Made by a program: the position numbers and the translations under genes | Shown here: in pieces, positions 23,331 to 33,944 of the stretch | Layout of the letters: every line of letters starts with the position of its first letter | Position numbering within the stretch: the stretch's first letter is position 1 | Notes under the pieces: generated by a model | Told to the model about the DNA's origin: nothing | What the model saw: only the letters and a program-made list of their open reading frames with translations | Databases searched by the model: none | Assembly (NCBI RefSeq): GCF_000471905.2 | Contig: NW_006497560.1 | Coordinates: forward strand, 2,039,292 to 2,103,291 | Origin: Amborella trichopoda | Lineage: Eukaryota; Streptophyta; Magnoliopsida; Amborellales; Amborellaceae | DNA: 64,000 bases | Reading direction: 5' to 3'

Positions 23331-23409
23331 CGAGGAAATCTGCTAGGGCTTGATCTTTAACTACCTTCTGTCGTACATACGTGATGTCAAACTCCATCAG
23401 CAATAATGC

Positions 23410-24532
23410 CTACTTGGCCAAACCTCCTGACAAGCATGGCAGGGTCATAAGAAACTTGATCAGTTCAGCCTTGGAGATTAACTTGACCTTGTAACTGAGC
23501 AAGTAGTGGCGGAGCTTCTGTATTAAAAAGATCAAGGCTAAACACATCTTTTCGATGGGAGGGTAATTCTTCTCGGCTCCTTGAATTCTGCAGCTGAGAT
23601 AGTAGATCGTTATCTCTTTCCCTCCATCATTGTTTTGTGCTAAGAGTGCCCCGAGTGATTCATCAAGGGCGGTCACGTATAGGATGAGACACCTTCCTAA
23701 CACTGGCGTAGAGAGTACTAGTGGATTCAACAAGTATTGCTTGACGTCATCGAGCATAGCTTGGCATGCTTTGTCCCATATGAAGGGAGTGTCCTTCAAC
23801 AAGTGTGAAAAGGGTCTGCATCTTTCTGAGAGGTTTGAGATGAACCTTCGAATGTAGGCTAGTTGTCCTTGAGAGACCGCAGTTCATGGAGGGTGTAGGC
23901 AACGGCATGTCCTGAATTGCCTTGATTTTGACTGGCTCGATCTCCAGTCCATGGTACCTCACAATGAACCCTAAGAACTTTCCTGAACATATGCCAAAGG
24001 CACATTTCAGGTGGTTCATCTTGAGTTGGTGACTTCGCAGCCCTGCAAAGACCCTCTTAAGGTCTTGTATGTGAGTATCCTTTGTTTCAGACTTCACCAC
24101 CAAGTCATCCACATAGCACTCGACCTCCTTGTGGATCATGTCCTTGAAGATAGTGGTCATGGCTCGCTGGTTTGTGGCATCGGCATTTTTTAACCCGAAA
24201 GGAATCACAATGTAGCAAAAGACACCTTTTGGGGTCAGGAACGTAGTGGCCTCCTCATCTTCTGGTGCCATCCTGATTTGATTGAAACCAGAATATCCAT
24301 TCACAAAGGAGAAGATCTGACAATGAGCCATGGAGTCGACAAGCATCTTAGTGGACGGTATGGGGAATTCATCCTTGGGGCAGGCGATGCTCAAATCGTG
24401 AAAGTCAATATAGACCCTAATTTGGCCATTCTTCTTTTTGACTGGGACAACATTTTCTAGCCATCTTAGGTATTTGACTTCACGTATGAACCCAGCCTGC
24501 CTGAGTTTGTTTTCCTCAACATCGATTAGCAT
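23410..24532 (-). pseudogene. T2 reverse transcriptase and linked RNase H
   Basis: The minus-strand frame 24532-23747 carries Ty3/gypsy RT blocks in order: VVPVKKKNGQIRVYIDFHDL, CPKDEFPIP, FSFVNGYSGFNQIRMAPED, FCYIVIPFGLKNADATNQRA, and the polymerase signature ECYVDDLVVKS. These are followed by the connection segment LKMNHLKCAFGICSGKFLGF. The block 23802-23410 is the classic RNase H: ALDESLGALLAQNND, EKNYPPIEKMCLALIF and LRHYLLSYKVKL. Together they copy element RNA into DNA and remove the RNA. Part of a broken element. Confidence 0.9.
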
Positions 24533-25399
24533 CTCGAGGTGGGTCTAAACCTCCTTGATTTCTACTTCCTGGGTTTGATAGCGGGATCAATACCAAAGTG
24601 ATGGACAGCAATCTGGGGGTTTTGACCGGGCATCTCATGATAATGTCAAGCAAAGACGTACTGATTTGCTTGGAGGAGGGAAATATAACTTTCTTTCTCC
24701 TTTGTGGACATTTTTGCTGAGATGAAAGTTGGCCTCAGGTTGGCCCCATCCCTCAGGTTGATCTCTTCAAGCTCATCGATGGTGGTCTGACCGCCTTCTT
24801 CCCACTCTTCTGGAGCTTCCTAAAGTTCCTCATCAGGGGACTCACAATGATTTTTATTATCCTTGAGTGTAGAAACTCATGATCCCAACATCTCGGCTTC
24901 TAAGAGGGGCACAGTGTGGGAGAGGACTGGTCTCTGGCTGGTCCAGGAGATGGAAGGGTCTAAGTCGATGATCTCGTGACTGGAATCACTTGGTGCTTCC
25001 CTCGAGCTAGGTGCTTCATGCACTTGGAGCATGTAGCAATCCTCTTTGGAACAACAGCCTGAAGATGACTCGGTTCTTGCTCGGGTTGACAGGCGTCGAG
25101 GACTGTCAAGAATCCTACCTCTTGGGACAACATCTCTTTGAGGTGCTCTTGCTATAATTGGGTGAGGTTGGTGCCTACGAACTCTTTGTTTAGAGTGTCG
25201 AAGTCTGGGCACCGTCGAGCTGCACTTGTGGAGAAAATAGAAGAGGATGGAGGAGAAGAAGAGTTAGAATGTTCCAGGCAGCTTTTTATGTCGTTGCTGG
25301 AATTGGATGTGTGCGAGGGGGTATTTTAGGTCTTGGCCCAGCCTTGACCATTGTGGGGTGCTTTTATCGTCATCACCCATATTGGAGGCTCGGGGATGT
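24533..25399 (-). other. T2 gag-pol linker region
   Basis: The part at 25030-25340 matches T1 7800-8240. The rest has short frames rich in Ser, Pro and Arg with no domain recognised. I do not see the protease motifs found in T1 here. Confidence 0.5.
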
Positions 25400-27000
25400 C
25401 CACCTAATTGGACGAAAGGACTAGGAGAGCTGTGCTTGGGATGAAGTCCTGTAAGGCGGAAGTGGGAGGAGAGGCTTGAGAAATTCTTCCTCGACTGGAG
25501 GCTGAGGAAGATGATTCCTTCGGCAAGCTAATCTAAGCACTCGCCATCTCCTTCTAAATCCCTGAGGGGTTGTTTGGACCGCCCTCTCTGGCTGGTGAGT
25601 AGTCTCAGCTTGATGGACCGCTTCACTCTTCAAGGACTTGAGCCTACTTCGCCAATGGTAAACTTCCCAGGGCTAAGAGGTTGAGGGTTTCGTAGGGTCC
25701 AGTGCATGCTTGTGAAGGGCTTGCAATGTGGCCTCCTCTTGAATGGGAGTGATGGTTTGAGAGTATTCCGAGACCACAGCACAAATGATGTGGCCTTGCT
25801 GGACTTTTTGCTTTACTATAGCTTTGAATCCCGAGCACTCATTTGGCTCGTGACCCCATACTTGATGATAGGGGCACCAATGTTTTTTCGTGCCTTGGGC
25901 CAGCCGCTTAGGCTACCTGGCTGGCTTGGGACTGACGAGGCCCTGTTGGAGCATCACTTCGAAGCGGGTCTGTAGAGGGTCTGGTCCCTCGTTTCCCTGA
26001 GGTGGCGCTGAGAGGTCTTCTTGCACCGGTAGAAGAGGGACATGAGGGCGTCCTTCTGGGTTACCTTGAACTTCTTGACACTGCTGCATCTTCTTTGCTA
26101 GAAGCTTATGGAAGCCGGTGCACTTGCTGACGTCATGACCTCGTAACTGGTGATATGTGCACCAGATGTTCTCGGTTCCTGGAGGCAGGAACTTGGCCTG
26201 CCTTGTCGGCTTGGGGATGACGGGTCCTTCTTCGATCAATATGGAGAAAAATGCATGGAGAATAGCTGGTTCCTCGTCACCCTCTTGGATCGTGACTATG
26301 TGAGAAGCCTCAGTTGTCTCGAACGCTTTCTTCCACTCTTCGAGCTTTATTTAACCCTTGTTGATAAGGCCTTTGATAGTGTCGTTGAGTTTATAGCAGT
26401 CATGAGCAAGGTGGCTTACTCTCTTGTTGTAGGCGCAATACTTCTCATTTGTCTCCTGTCCAGCCGACTCTTCAATATTGGCCTTCGGCAGCTGAATCAT
26501 GTTCTGTTTTAACAGCAGTTCAAGCAGTGCAGGAATCCACTCCTTGTTGAAGGGGTAAACTTTGTTTTGATGTTGGATCCAGAACTTAGTTTGTTTAGAA
26601 TTTTTAGGAGGTGGGACCTGAATGTAGGACTGTTGCTTGCCCCTGGCCTTAGGGCTATGAATTAGATAAACTAGATCCATCTTCTCTAACTTCTAAGCAG
26701 TGCCACTTGTATCTGGTTCTTTCGTGGTATGTAACAGATAGAACAGATTTTTCTTTAGTGGATCTTCGAGGGCTGAAGACCCTACTTTTCTCTTTTGAAG
26801 TGGCACTTTCATCCCTTTTGCTTGCTTGAGCCACAGGTTCCAATACACTTTTTCCAAGAATTGGAACCGCCTTCAGCATCCATCCCAACTAGCTCGCCTC
26901 ATAGAGATGAGGCGAACTTCATTAGTTCGGGTAGCGTATGGTGCCCTGAAAAGAAGTATGTTGCCTCGACATCTTCGAGGGCATCATTTTGTCCCGAGTC
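25400..27000 (-). pseudogene. T2 gag region
   Basis: Minus-strand blocks: 26351-26680 with PFNKEWIPALLELLLKQNMI and YCAYNKRVSHLAHDC, and 25913-26239 with IWCTYHQLRGHDVSKCTGFH. These equal the Gag C-terminal segments of T1 (8240-8900) and T4 (13281-13499). The Cys/His clusters (CX2-3H/N...HX4C) are the RNA-binding part of Gag. The capsid part is not clearly recognised upstream. Broken. Confidence 0.7.
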
Positions 27001-28072
27001 CAACCTCGAGCGTTAACTTGTGCGTTGAAGGAAAAAGGGGTGGATAGAACGGTACTTGGTGGGAACGTTTTTATGTACCAAGTGGTCAGAGGCATTAGGG
27101 TTGCTAAGGGTGCATTCGACGTCGCTTTCCCCTTATCACCGAAAGGGTCCTGGGACCTTCGTGTGTGTGCACAATCCATATAACTATTTGGGGTGGTTCG
27201 TTATCCATCCACTTGTGAAGTGAAAGGATTGGTATTCAAAATACCTCCCTTTCTGATTGAAGCGACCTTAGGACCATGAGTATGTATGTTCATTTCCTTA
27301 AGGGGCCTTCATTTTTCTAGAAGGTCCTATGCTCGTTTGGGTGAAGTTATTAGGCTGCCCCATGCAGAGGGATTATCATGCAATGCTTTCGCAGTCAGTG
27401 AACCGTGTGTGATGGGTCCGAGTCCCAAAAGACCCGAAACAGGTGAGAAGGTGCGGGTGCATTGTTGCTTGCCCCGTTTGGTTATGGTTATGGTTAAACC
27501 ATCAACCGTGATATGCGTGATTGTGCATGGGGTGGCCTTGGAGCTGCCCGAACTGGTGTAGGAATCACCAGAGTGCAGTGTGTGTGGCGATGTGCTAACA
27601 TGAATGGCACCTTTGCAGAGTGGGGACGGGGTGACCTTTCGATTGCCGACAGAGACGGTGGTCTTAAAGAGCCAACCGATCGGAGAATAAGAGAGGAAGT
27701 GGCACTGGGACCACCTTCCAACTTAGGATTGACAGATTGTCTGCCAGTAACAGGGTGCATATGAGAGGAGGTGGTTTTGAAACCACCATTGCAGTTAACA
27801 TCATGAGAATTGTTCTTGATGTCGGAGGAGAGGGAAGAAGGGGTTTGAATCCCTTTTCCCCAGGTTTTTCTAGCTTGAACTAGGATAGATGGGCCAGCCA
27901 AACCGTTCGAGGGGTGCTTGGGAGAAGCGGACTGCACCGACTCACAAATAGGGGAATGATGAAATCCCCAACTTGGACTAAAGAGGAGCATTTACATTCC
28001 ATTGCAATTTTGGAAGAAGAGCGAAGAGAGAGTTTAGTTTAAAGACAATTCAAACCAACTATAAGGTAGTGT
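27001..28072 (-). other. T2 5' internal leader
   Basis: About 1 kb between gag and primer site. Frames on both strands are open for up to 165 codons but show no known domain and low-complexity composition, and I do not call genes. The end nearest the primer site resembles the matching part of T1. Confidence 0.45.
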
Positions 28073-28091
28073 ATCCCTAGTGGAGCCGCCA
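28073..28091 (-). other. Primer-binding site, tRNA-Arg type, T2
   Basis: On the minus strand TGGCGGCTCCACTAGGGAT, agreeing with the T1 primer site at 17 of 19 bases, two bases inside the LTR end at 28094. It is complementary to the 3' end of tRNA-Arg(ACG) apart from those two positions. Confidence 0.8.
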
Positions 28092-28729
28092 ATTGGTTGG
28101 AGCCTGGTTTTCTTGATGAAAGAAACCCTCTCTCAAACAACCGCGAGTGGTGGGCATGCGGAACATGTTTTAAGTGTACGCTTGCACTCTTCTTTATGTG
28201 GACAAGAACCAATAATAAGAGAGATTTTATCGACAAGAATGTGTTTTTGATGTTTACCTCGTCGTTTGCAGGTTCGCGGATACACCCAGGCAGTTACCCT
28301 CTTAGAACATTCACGAAGCCCTTTGGCTGTCTGCCAGCACAGTTTGGACACGGATTCTCTTCAAACTTTAATGCATCGTCTCATTCTTTTCACTCCAGGA
28401 CTTGCAATGTGCACTTGAAAATACCCCTTGAACAAGGATTGGCTGGCAAAATGAAAGATAAAAGGAGAGATTGACAGAGGTCCCTCTATTCACGCAAACG
28501 CTACAAAACATGACGATCAAATAGGCTAGAAAGTCCAAACTCTCTCGAATACTTACTCAGGATGACTCCACCTAAGTGAATGAGGGCAAGAGGGTGTATA
28601 TCTCTTGCGACTCGACTCCATTGTGCGGAGAGGAAGTAAGATCGGTGATCTGAGTGTTTGAGAATCTTGAGGCTGCTCTAAAAGGTATCAAATTAAGCTA
28701 GTGATGAATATCGATATGAGGGGAGAAAG

Positions 28730-28991
28730 CCACTAAGAGAGAGATAGGGTTGTAGGTGCTACGGCTCTGAAACTTCTCACACAATGAAAGTGAGAAAGGG
28801 CATAGAGAGAAAGACAAGACCGCAAGTCTACTGCAGTTCCGAATTACTACTCGAGGCAAAGAGAGAGAGAGAGAGGTGATGAAAGAGAGACATGGTCGCA
28901 GGTGTTGCGGCTCCGAACCTTGTCTCTCAATGACAGTGAGAAAGGTGTAGAGAGAAAGACAAGACCTGCTGCGGTTTTGAATTACTACTCG

Positions 28992-29027
<36 letters not shown>

Positions 29028-29040
29028 TAGAAAGAGAGAC
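28730..29040. repeat. Minisatellite in family B LTR leader
   Basis: Repeats of roughly 140-150 bases containing GCGGCTCCGAACCTTGTCTC, AATGACAGTGAGAAAGG, AGAGAGAAAGACAAGACC and GAATTACTACTCGAG, separated by (GA)n runs. Continues to the N gap and again after it (29555-29677). The long Ser/Leu frames on the minus strand are the (GA)n tract read as codons. Confidence 0.8.
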
Positions 29041-29554
29041 NNNNNNNNNNNNNNNNNNNNNNNNNNNNNNNNNNNNNNNNNNNNNNNNNNNNNNNNNNNN
29101 NNNNNNNNNNNNNNNNNNNNNNNNNNNNNNNNNNNNNNNNNNNNNNNNNNNNNNNNNNNNNNNNNNNNNNNNNNNNNNNNNNNNNNNNNNNNNNNNNNNN
29201 NNNNNNNNNNNNNNNNNNNNNNNNNNNNNNNNNNNNNNNNNNNNNNNNNNNNNNNNNNNNNNNNNNNNNNNNNNNNNNNNNNNNNNNNNNNNNNNNNNNN
29301 NNNNNNNNNNNNNNNNNNNNNNNNNNNNNNNNNNNNNNNNNNNNNNNNNNNNNNNNNNNNNNNNNNNNNNNNNNNNNNNNNNNNNNNNNNNNNNNNNNNN
29401 NNNNNNNNNNNNNNNNNNNNNNNNNNNNNNNNNNNNNNNNNNNNNNNNNNNNNNNNNNNNNNNNNNNNNNNNNNNNNNNNNNNNNNNNNNNNNNNNNNNN
29501 NNNNNNNNNNNNNNNNNNNNNNNNNNNNNNNNNNNNNNNNNNNNNNNNNNNNNN
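29041..29554. other. Assembly gap
   Basis: 514 Ns flanked on both sides by (GA)n within the minisatellite. Any ORF drawn across it is an artefact. Confidence 0.99.
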
Positions 29555-29591
<37 letters not shown>

Positions 29592-29779
29592 TGAAAGAGA
29601 GACAAGGTCGATGGAGCTGCGGCTCCGAAACTTATCATGCAATGAAAATAAGAAAGGCGCAAAGAGAAAGACGAGACTGGTTAGATGTCTTGATCTCGCC
29701 TTTGGGTCGGGATGACTTGGTGGCGTAGCTCCGGGTTCGCGTCGAGCCTAGGACCAGAGATCGCTCTCTCGGGAACCAT

Positions 29780-30070
29780 GTAAAGCGGACGTGGGCAGGA
29801 ACCATGTAAAGTGGACGACGGCTTATGATGCCATCCATGCAAGAGGAGAGAGAGAAAGAGACAAAAGAAGATGTGGACGGCAGCTTATGTTGTCGTTCAT
29901 GAGAGAGGAGGAAAGAGAAAGACATGGACAGCGGCTTATACAGCTGTCCATGAGAGAGGAGAGATACAAAGAGAGAAAGAAAGAGAAAGAGATAAAAGAA
30001 GACGTAGACGGTGGCTTATGCTGCTGTCCATGAGAGAGGAGGAAAGAGAAAGACATGGATGGTAGCTTAT
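29780..30070. repeat. Hairpin-bearing tandem repeats, set 1 (LTR A copy 3)
   Basis: Four or five units, each with a self-complementary core such as GGACAGCGGCTTATACAGCTGTCC, separated by ATGAGAGAGGAG-type purine spacers. It lies in the transcribed leader part of the LTR. Copies 1 and 2 lack this array and have GGCGATAG repeats at the same place. Confidence 0.8.
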
Positions 30071-30079
30071 ATTATCGGC

Positions 30080-30400
30080 CATGAGAGTGGAGAAAGATAA
30101 TGAGAAGGAGTAGAGAAGAAGAGAGAGAGAAAAAGGAAATGAAGGTTAGTCTGGCTTTCACCTAGTCCTTCAGAGAGAGAAAAGAGAGAAGAATGAAAGA
30201 GAAGATACAAAGCGAGAGGAGTGAAGGCTAGCTTGGCTTTCTCTAGACCTTCCAAAAGGGAGAAGAGACGAGAGTGAAATATAAGGGAGAAGGAAAAGAG
30301 AGAAGGAAGAGAGAGAAAGAAGAGAGAAGAAGAGAAGAGAGAGAAAGAGAGGATAGAAGAAGAGAAGAAAGAGAAAGAGAAGAGAAGTTGGGCACAATGG
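30080..30400. repeat. GA-rich tract with CTTTC/CCTTC palindromic units
   Basis: Purine-rich sequence with two copies of a 'GAAGGCTAG(T/C)(C/T)TGGCTTTC..C.AG.CCTTC' unit (about 30140-30175 and 30222-30255). Long Phe/Ser/Leu frames on the minus strand here are compositional. Confidence 0.7.
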
Positions 30401-30434
30401 GTTCCCCCTGCCATCTTAGGGAGAAAGAGAGAAG

Positions 30435-30745
30435 AAGAGAGAAAACATGGGACGGCGACACTATCTGTCGTCCCAGAGGAAAAAGATGAGTAGGGGATGG
30501 CAGCATTGTCTGCCGTCCTAGAGTGAGAGAGGAAAGGTTTGGGACGACAGCATTGTCTGTCGTCCCAATGAGAGAGAGAATAAAATTTTGGGACGACGGC
30601 ATGACTGTCGTCCTAGTGAGAGAGAAAACAAGAGAAAGAAAAGAAAGAAAATTTTGGACGACAGCAAGATTGTCATCTCAGTAGGGGAGAGAAGAATAAA
30701 AACAGGGGCAGCAACTGAGCCCGCCACTCGGGGAAGGGCTCAGGC
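30435..30745. repeat. Hairpin-bearing tandem repeats, set 2 (LTR A copy 3)
   Basis: Five or six units of about 50-60 bases with an inverted core, e.g. GGGACGACAGCATTG followed by TCTGTCGTCCC, each followed by a GAGAGAGA spacer. Successive cores differ but the two arms often differ together, for example GGGATGGCAGCATTG with TCTGCCGTCC. Lies in the same LTR leader as set 1. Confidence 0.8.
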
Positions 30746-33700
30746 TGCCATCCCTAGTTAAGATAGAGAAAGGAAAAAAAAAAAAAGGAAGAAGAAGAGG
30801 CAGAAAGGAAGGAAGAAAAGAGAGAAAGGAAAGAGAGGAGAGATAAAGGAAAGAAGAAGAGAGAGAAAGGAAATAAGAAAAGAGAGAAAGGAAAGAGAAG
30901 AGAGAGAAAAGAAAGATGATGAGGAGAGAGAAAAGAAAGAGAAGATATGAGGAGAGCGAAAGAGAGAAGGTTACCTCAATGGAGCTAGGGGTACTAGTTG
31001 AAGTTTTCTCTCTTCTCTTTCTCTCTCCATGGAAGTAAAACTTGACCCAAATTTTATTGAGTGAAAAAGGGCCCTTTTACATGTGTTCATCACGTATATT
31101 TACAGAATTTCAATCCAAACATGGGTGGATGCCAAATTTCTAACCTAATTGACTAAAAATAGCATTAAAATGAACTAATTAAAAATAAGAAAATAGGACC
31201 AAAATGAAGATTTTGCCCCTCACCCATAATTGCTAAAATTCTAATTCAGTCCATGTCATGGCCATGCAACTGTTGCGATCTTTCGTGGCCTGTTCAGGGT
31301 CTTTCTAGCCTCTGTTTAGCAAAAATATTATTGTTTTCTTGCTTGGCTCAGGGAGACGATCATTTTGATACCCATCTCGAGGTGTGAAAATTACGAGAAA
31401 CCTGCAATTGTTAGTTCAAGATCATGCCTATTTCTCATTGTTTTTCCATGATTTCTTCATTGTATTTCGATGATCATGTCGTCATGAGCATTTGGCAATG
31501 AACGTAGCTCGATTTGGGGCTCGAACGACAATTTTCCAAACTAGATAATTTGGTCGGAATTTGGTTTTCGTTGATCGAAAAGTCCAGCAAATTTATCCTT
31601 GTCGTGCAGTAAATCTGACCATCCATCATGCGCGAGGTTCGGCTTGTGTGAAGCCCTTGATGCTGTGGTCGCAACAGGACTGGTTGCAAGCCGATCCGAC
31701 TGCGAGCGTCGTGATGCGGCTGCTCGATCAAGGTGCACACTTGCTGAATTCTGCAACCTTGCCTCAAATCGTAATTTTCTCTCTAGGTTTTCTCTCGAGT
31801 CAGGCAACATCGTGGGGCGTGCCACATATCAAATCGATTGGACCGACGAGACGAACATGCTCCGAAAATTTGGGCTCATTCTGTCTCAGGATGAAGAAGA
31901 TACGAGTGTCCAAAGTTGAGCTCAAAATAAAAAAAATTAGTTGCCATTAATAGAAACTGGTTTACTGAGGGTGCACCATAATAGTGTGCGACATATTCGT
32001 TTAGGATAATTTGGCTATAACTTGGTCCAGAAAAGTCTGATCAAGCTGAAACTTGATCCTTGGGGGATTTTTAAATGTTTCAAATCCAATGGCAGTGGTC
32101 TAATAGTCGTTTGAAACTCTGGTGATGGGGTTGTAGTTATAAAGTCCATTTTCAAGGCGCTAGAGGCCAATTTTTCCAAAACTGTTTCCGTATCTTCACT
32201 GTCTTAATGTCGTCTGATCATGATGAAACATGGCAGGTGTTCTTAAGAGACCCTTAGCCACATTTATGATCAGTCTTGGGCCATCTTGGGACCTTTGGAA
32301 ATTTTACTTCTGAAGCAGGGTTTATTGACTTATGCTTTCGTGGTCCGCAGGCATTTTGGTACCTACGGGCTTAGGGTGCAAACTACTCTCTCCTTTTTTG
32401 CATCGGGGATACAAGTGTTGAAAAATACCTTCAAACAGGAGCACGCAATGAAAATGAGAAAGGCACAGAGAGAAAGACGGGACCGCAGGTCAACTACGAC
32501 TTACAGTTGGTGCGAGTAGACAACGGGGTTGGCTCGGGTGCCAAGGCTAAGGGTAACTTCTCTCTCTAAACTTTTCATCTTTATTCTCTATTGGATATAG
32601 GAATTAGAAGCAAAGTAGATTAAACGCAAGCTAATGCCTCAATTTTATTAACGAGTAATCCAACCCCTTTACAATTGATCTAAGCTTGTTTGTATAAGGC
32701 AACCCTCGAAAATGGGTGGAACACTCAAAACTAAGCTAATTTGCTGAAAATTACACATTAAATGAATTAACATAAAATCCCATTTTCAAATAAAATGACC
32801 AAAATACCCCTTCAAAATCTTTTGGGCCAAAGATGAAACCATCCCTGCTCGAGGGGCCTCTCGCCATTGGTAGACTTCTAGAGCATTTTTGGGCTCTTTT
32901 AATAGTGGTTGGGACAATCCATTGTCATAGAATTATGCTTGATCAATTCTGAACATTTTGATGTCCCTTGATCGCCTTGAAATGAACTTTTCCTGAAGGG
33001 TGAAAATCCGGCCAAGTCTATAGCTTTTGATCGCCAATATAGTGTGATTCATGGTGTTCCAAATCCTCTATTTGATCTTGATTTGAAGAGGACATTTCCA
33101 TGATCACTCTGCACTAAGTTTTGTCCGATTTGATCTACATTTGAGTACATTCCAAATTTGAGAAGTCATGGAAAATGGGATTCCGGTGACCAGAAAAGTA
33201 TTTTCATCTTCAACCTTGAAATTTGTGTTATCCGGCCTTTAGTTGAATGCAAATATTATACCAAACTGTACCTCTCCTTGATGTGGTCACAACGGACCCA
33301 TATTTGCATCGATTTGATGCCCGGATCTCAGGTTATTTCCTCTCAAAGTACGAGATGCCCTCTTTCAAAAATTCTAATTTTCATGCTTTTGGACCCACCT
33401 TCTTTCTAGAAGTTCTCTCATCTCGGACCATGCCATGAAATGATCGGGCCATCGAGGTTTAGCTCGTGACCGATTTTGAGCTTGTTCTGAATCTAAACTA
33501 GCGATTTGTGCTAATTGGAGCCTAGAACGGTCCTGAAAGGTCTGATTAAGCCCAAATTTGGTCCTTGGGGGTTTTTCGATACTCTGGATCAAATGGCGAT
33601 AGTCTGGTATTGTTTTGAAGCACAAAAAATGGCGTTGTAGTTACAAGGTCTATTTTCAACACGACAGGAGCTGGATTTGAGAATTGAGTTTCACCCTGAT

Positions 33701-33944
33701 CATGTCAAATCTCATTGGAATGTAATGAAACTTTGTGAGCATCTTTCGAGCAGCATAGACTACCCTTTTCGTGCTTTCTGAGGTCATTCCAACGTTCTTT
33801 TCAAGGTTTCCCATTTTTTGGCTTATTTTGTAGTGTTCCCATGGTCTGGTAGTATATTTGGTACCAGCTGGACCATGTTGTCAATGGCTCGCTCCTTATG
33901 CGATTAGGGAATACAAGTACATCAAAAATGATGTATAACAATAT

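Larger units (their letters stand above)
29678..32437 (-). repeat. LTR, family A, copy 3 (inside family B LTR)
   Basis: Starts TGGTTAGATGTCTTGATCTCGCC, as copies 1 and 2, and ends ...ATACCTTCAAACA. Total about 2.76 kb, the same length class as copy 2. Shared landmarks: ATGATTTCTTCATTG with the flanking region (31449 and 16370), and the minus-strand promoter area near 31080-31110. No internal element sequence is seen on either side, so it looks like a solo LTR inserted in the T2 LTR. I could not confirm a 5-bp target duplication. Confidence 0.7.
18470..33940 (-). mobile_element. Tat-type Ty3/gypsy element T2, broken, dual RNase H
   Basis: Read on the minus strand: 5' LTR of family B (33940 to 28094, interrupted), primer site (28073-28091), leader, gag (about 27000-25400), linker, reverse transcriptase and RNase H (24532-23410), archaeal-type RNase H (about 23330-22880), integrase (22880-21705), then the plus-oriented promoter module and minisatellite. 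Domain order and the second RNase H are hallmarks of the Tat lineage. The 3' LTR is not identified; the left boundary is inferred from the module. Multiple breaks across the coding region; old. Confidence 0.7.
28094..33940 (-). repeat. LTR, family B (5' LTR of T2), split by a family A LTR
   Basis: Starts TGGTTGGAGCCTGG beside the primer site. The lower part runs to about 29677 and includes the N gap; the upper part resumes at about 32438 and ends near ...GATGTATAACA at 33940. Sequence either side of the insert carries the same unit (AATGAAAATAAGAAAGGCGC before, AATGAAAATGAGAAAGGCAC after). The U3 part shares with family A a block at 33540-33670 (TCTGATTAAGCCCAAATTTGG) matching 32030-32170, so the two LTR families are relatives. 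The outer boundary comes from comparison of ends and is uncertain by tens of bases. Confidence 0.6.

Noticed and set aside
27494-27991. 165-codon minus-strand ORF
   Set aside because: Low-complexity Ser/Pro/His composition in the T2 leader; no family recognised.
28698-29662. Long Ser/Leu ORFs across the N gap
   Set aside because: They consist of (GA)n translated as SLSLSL plus 514 Ns; not a protein.
30067-30727. Phe/Ser/Leu-rich minus-strand ORFs
   Set aside because: Purine-rich tract on the opposite strand; compositional, no domain.
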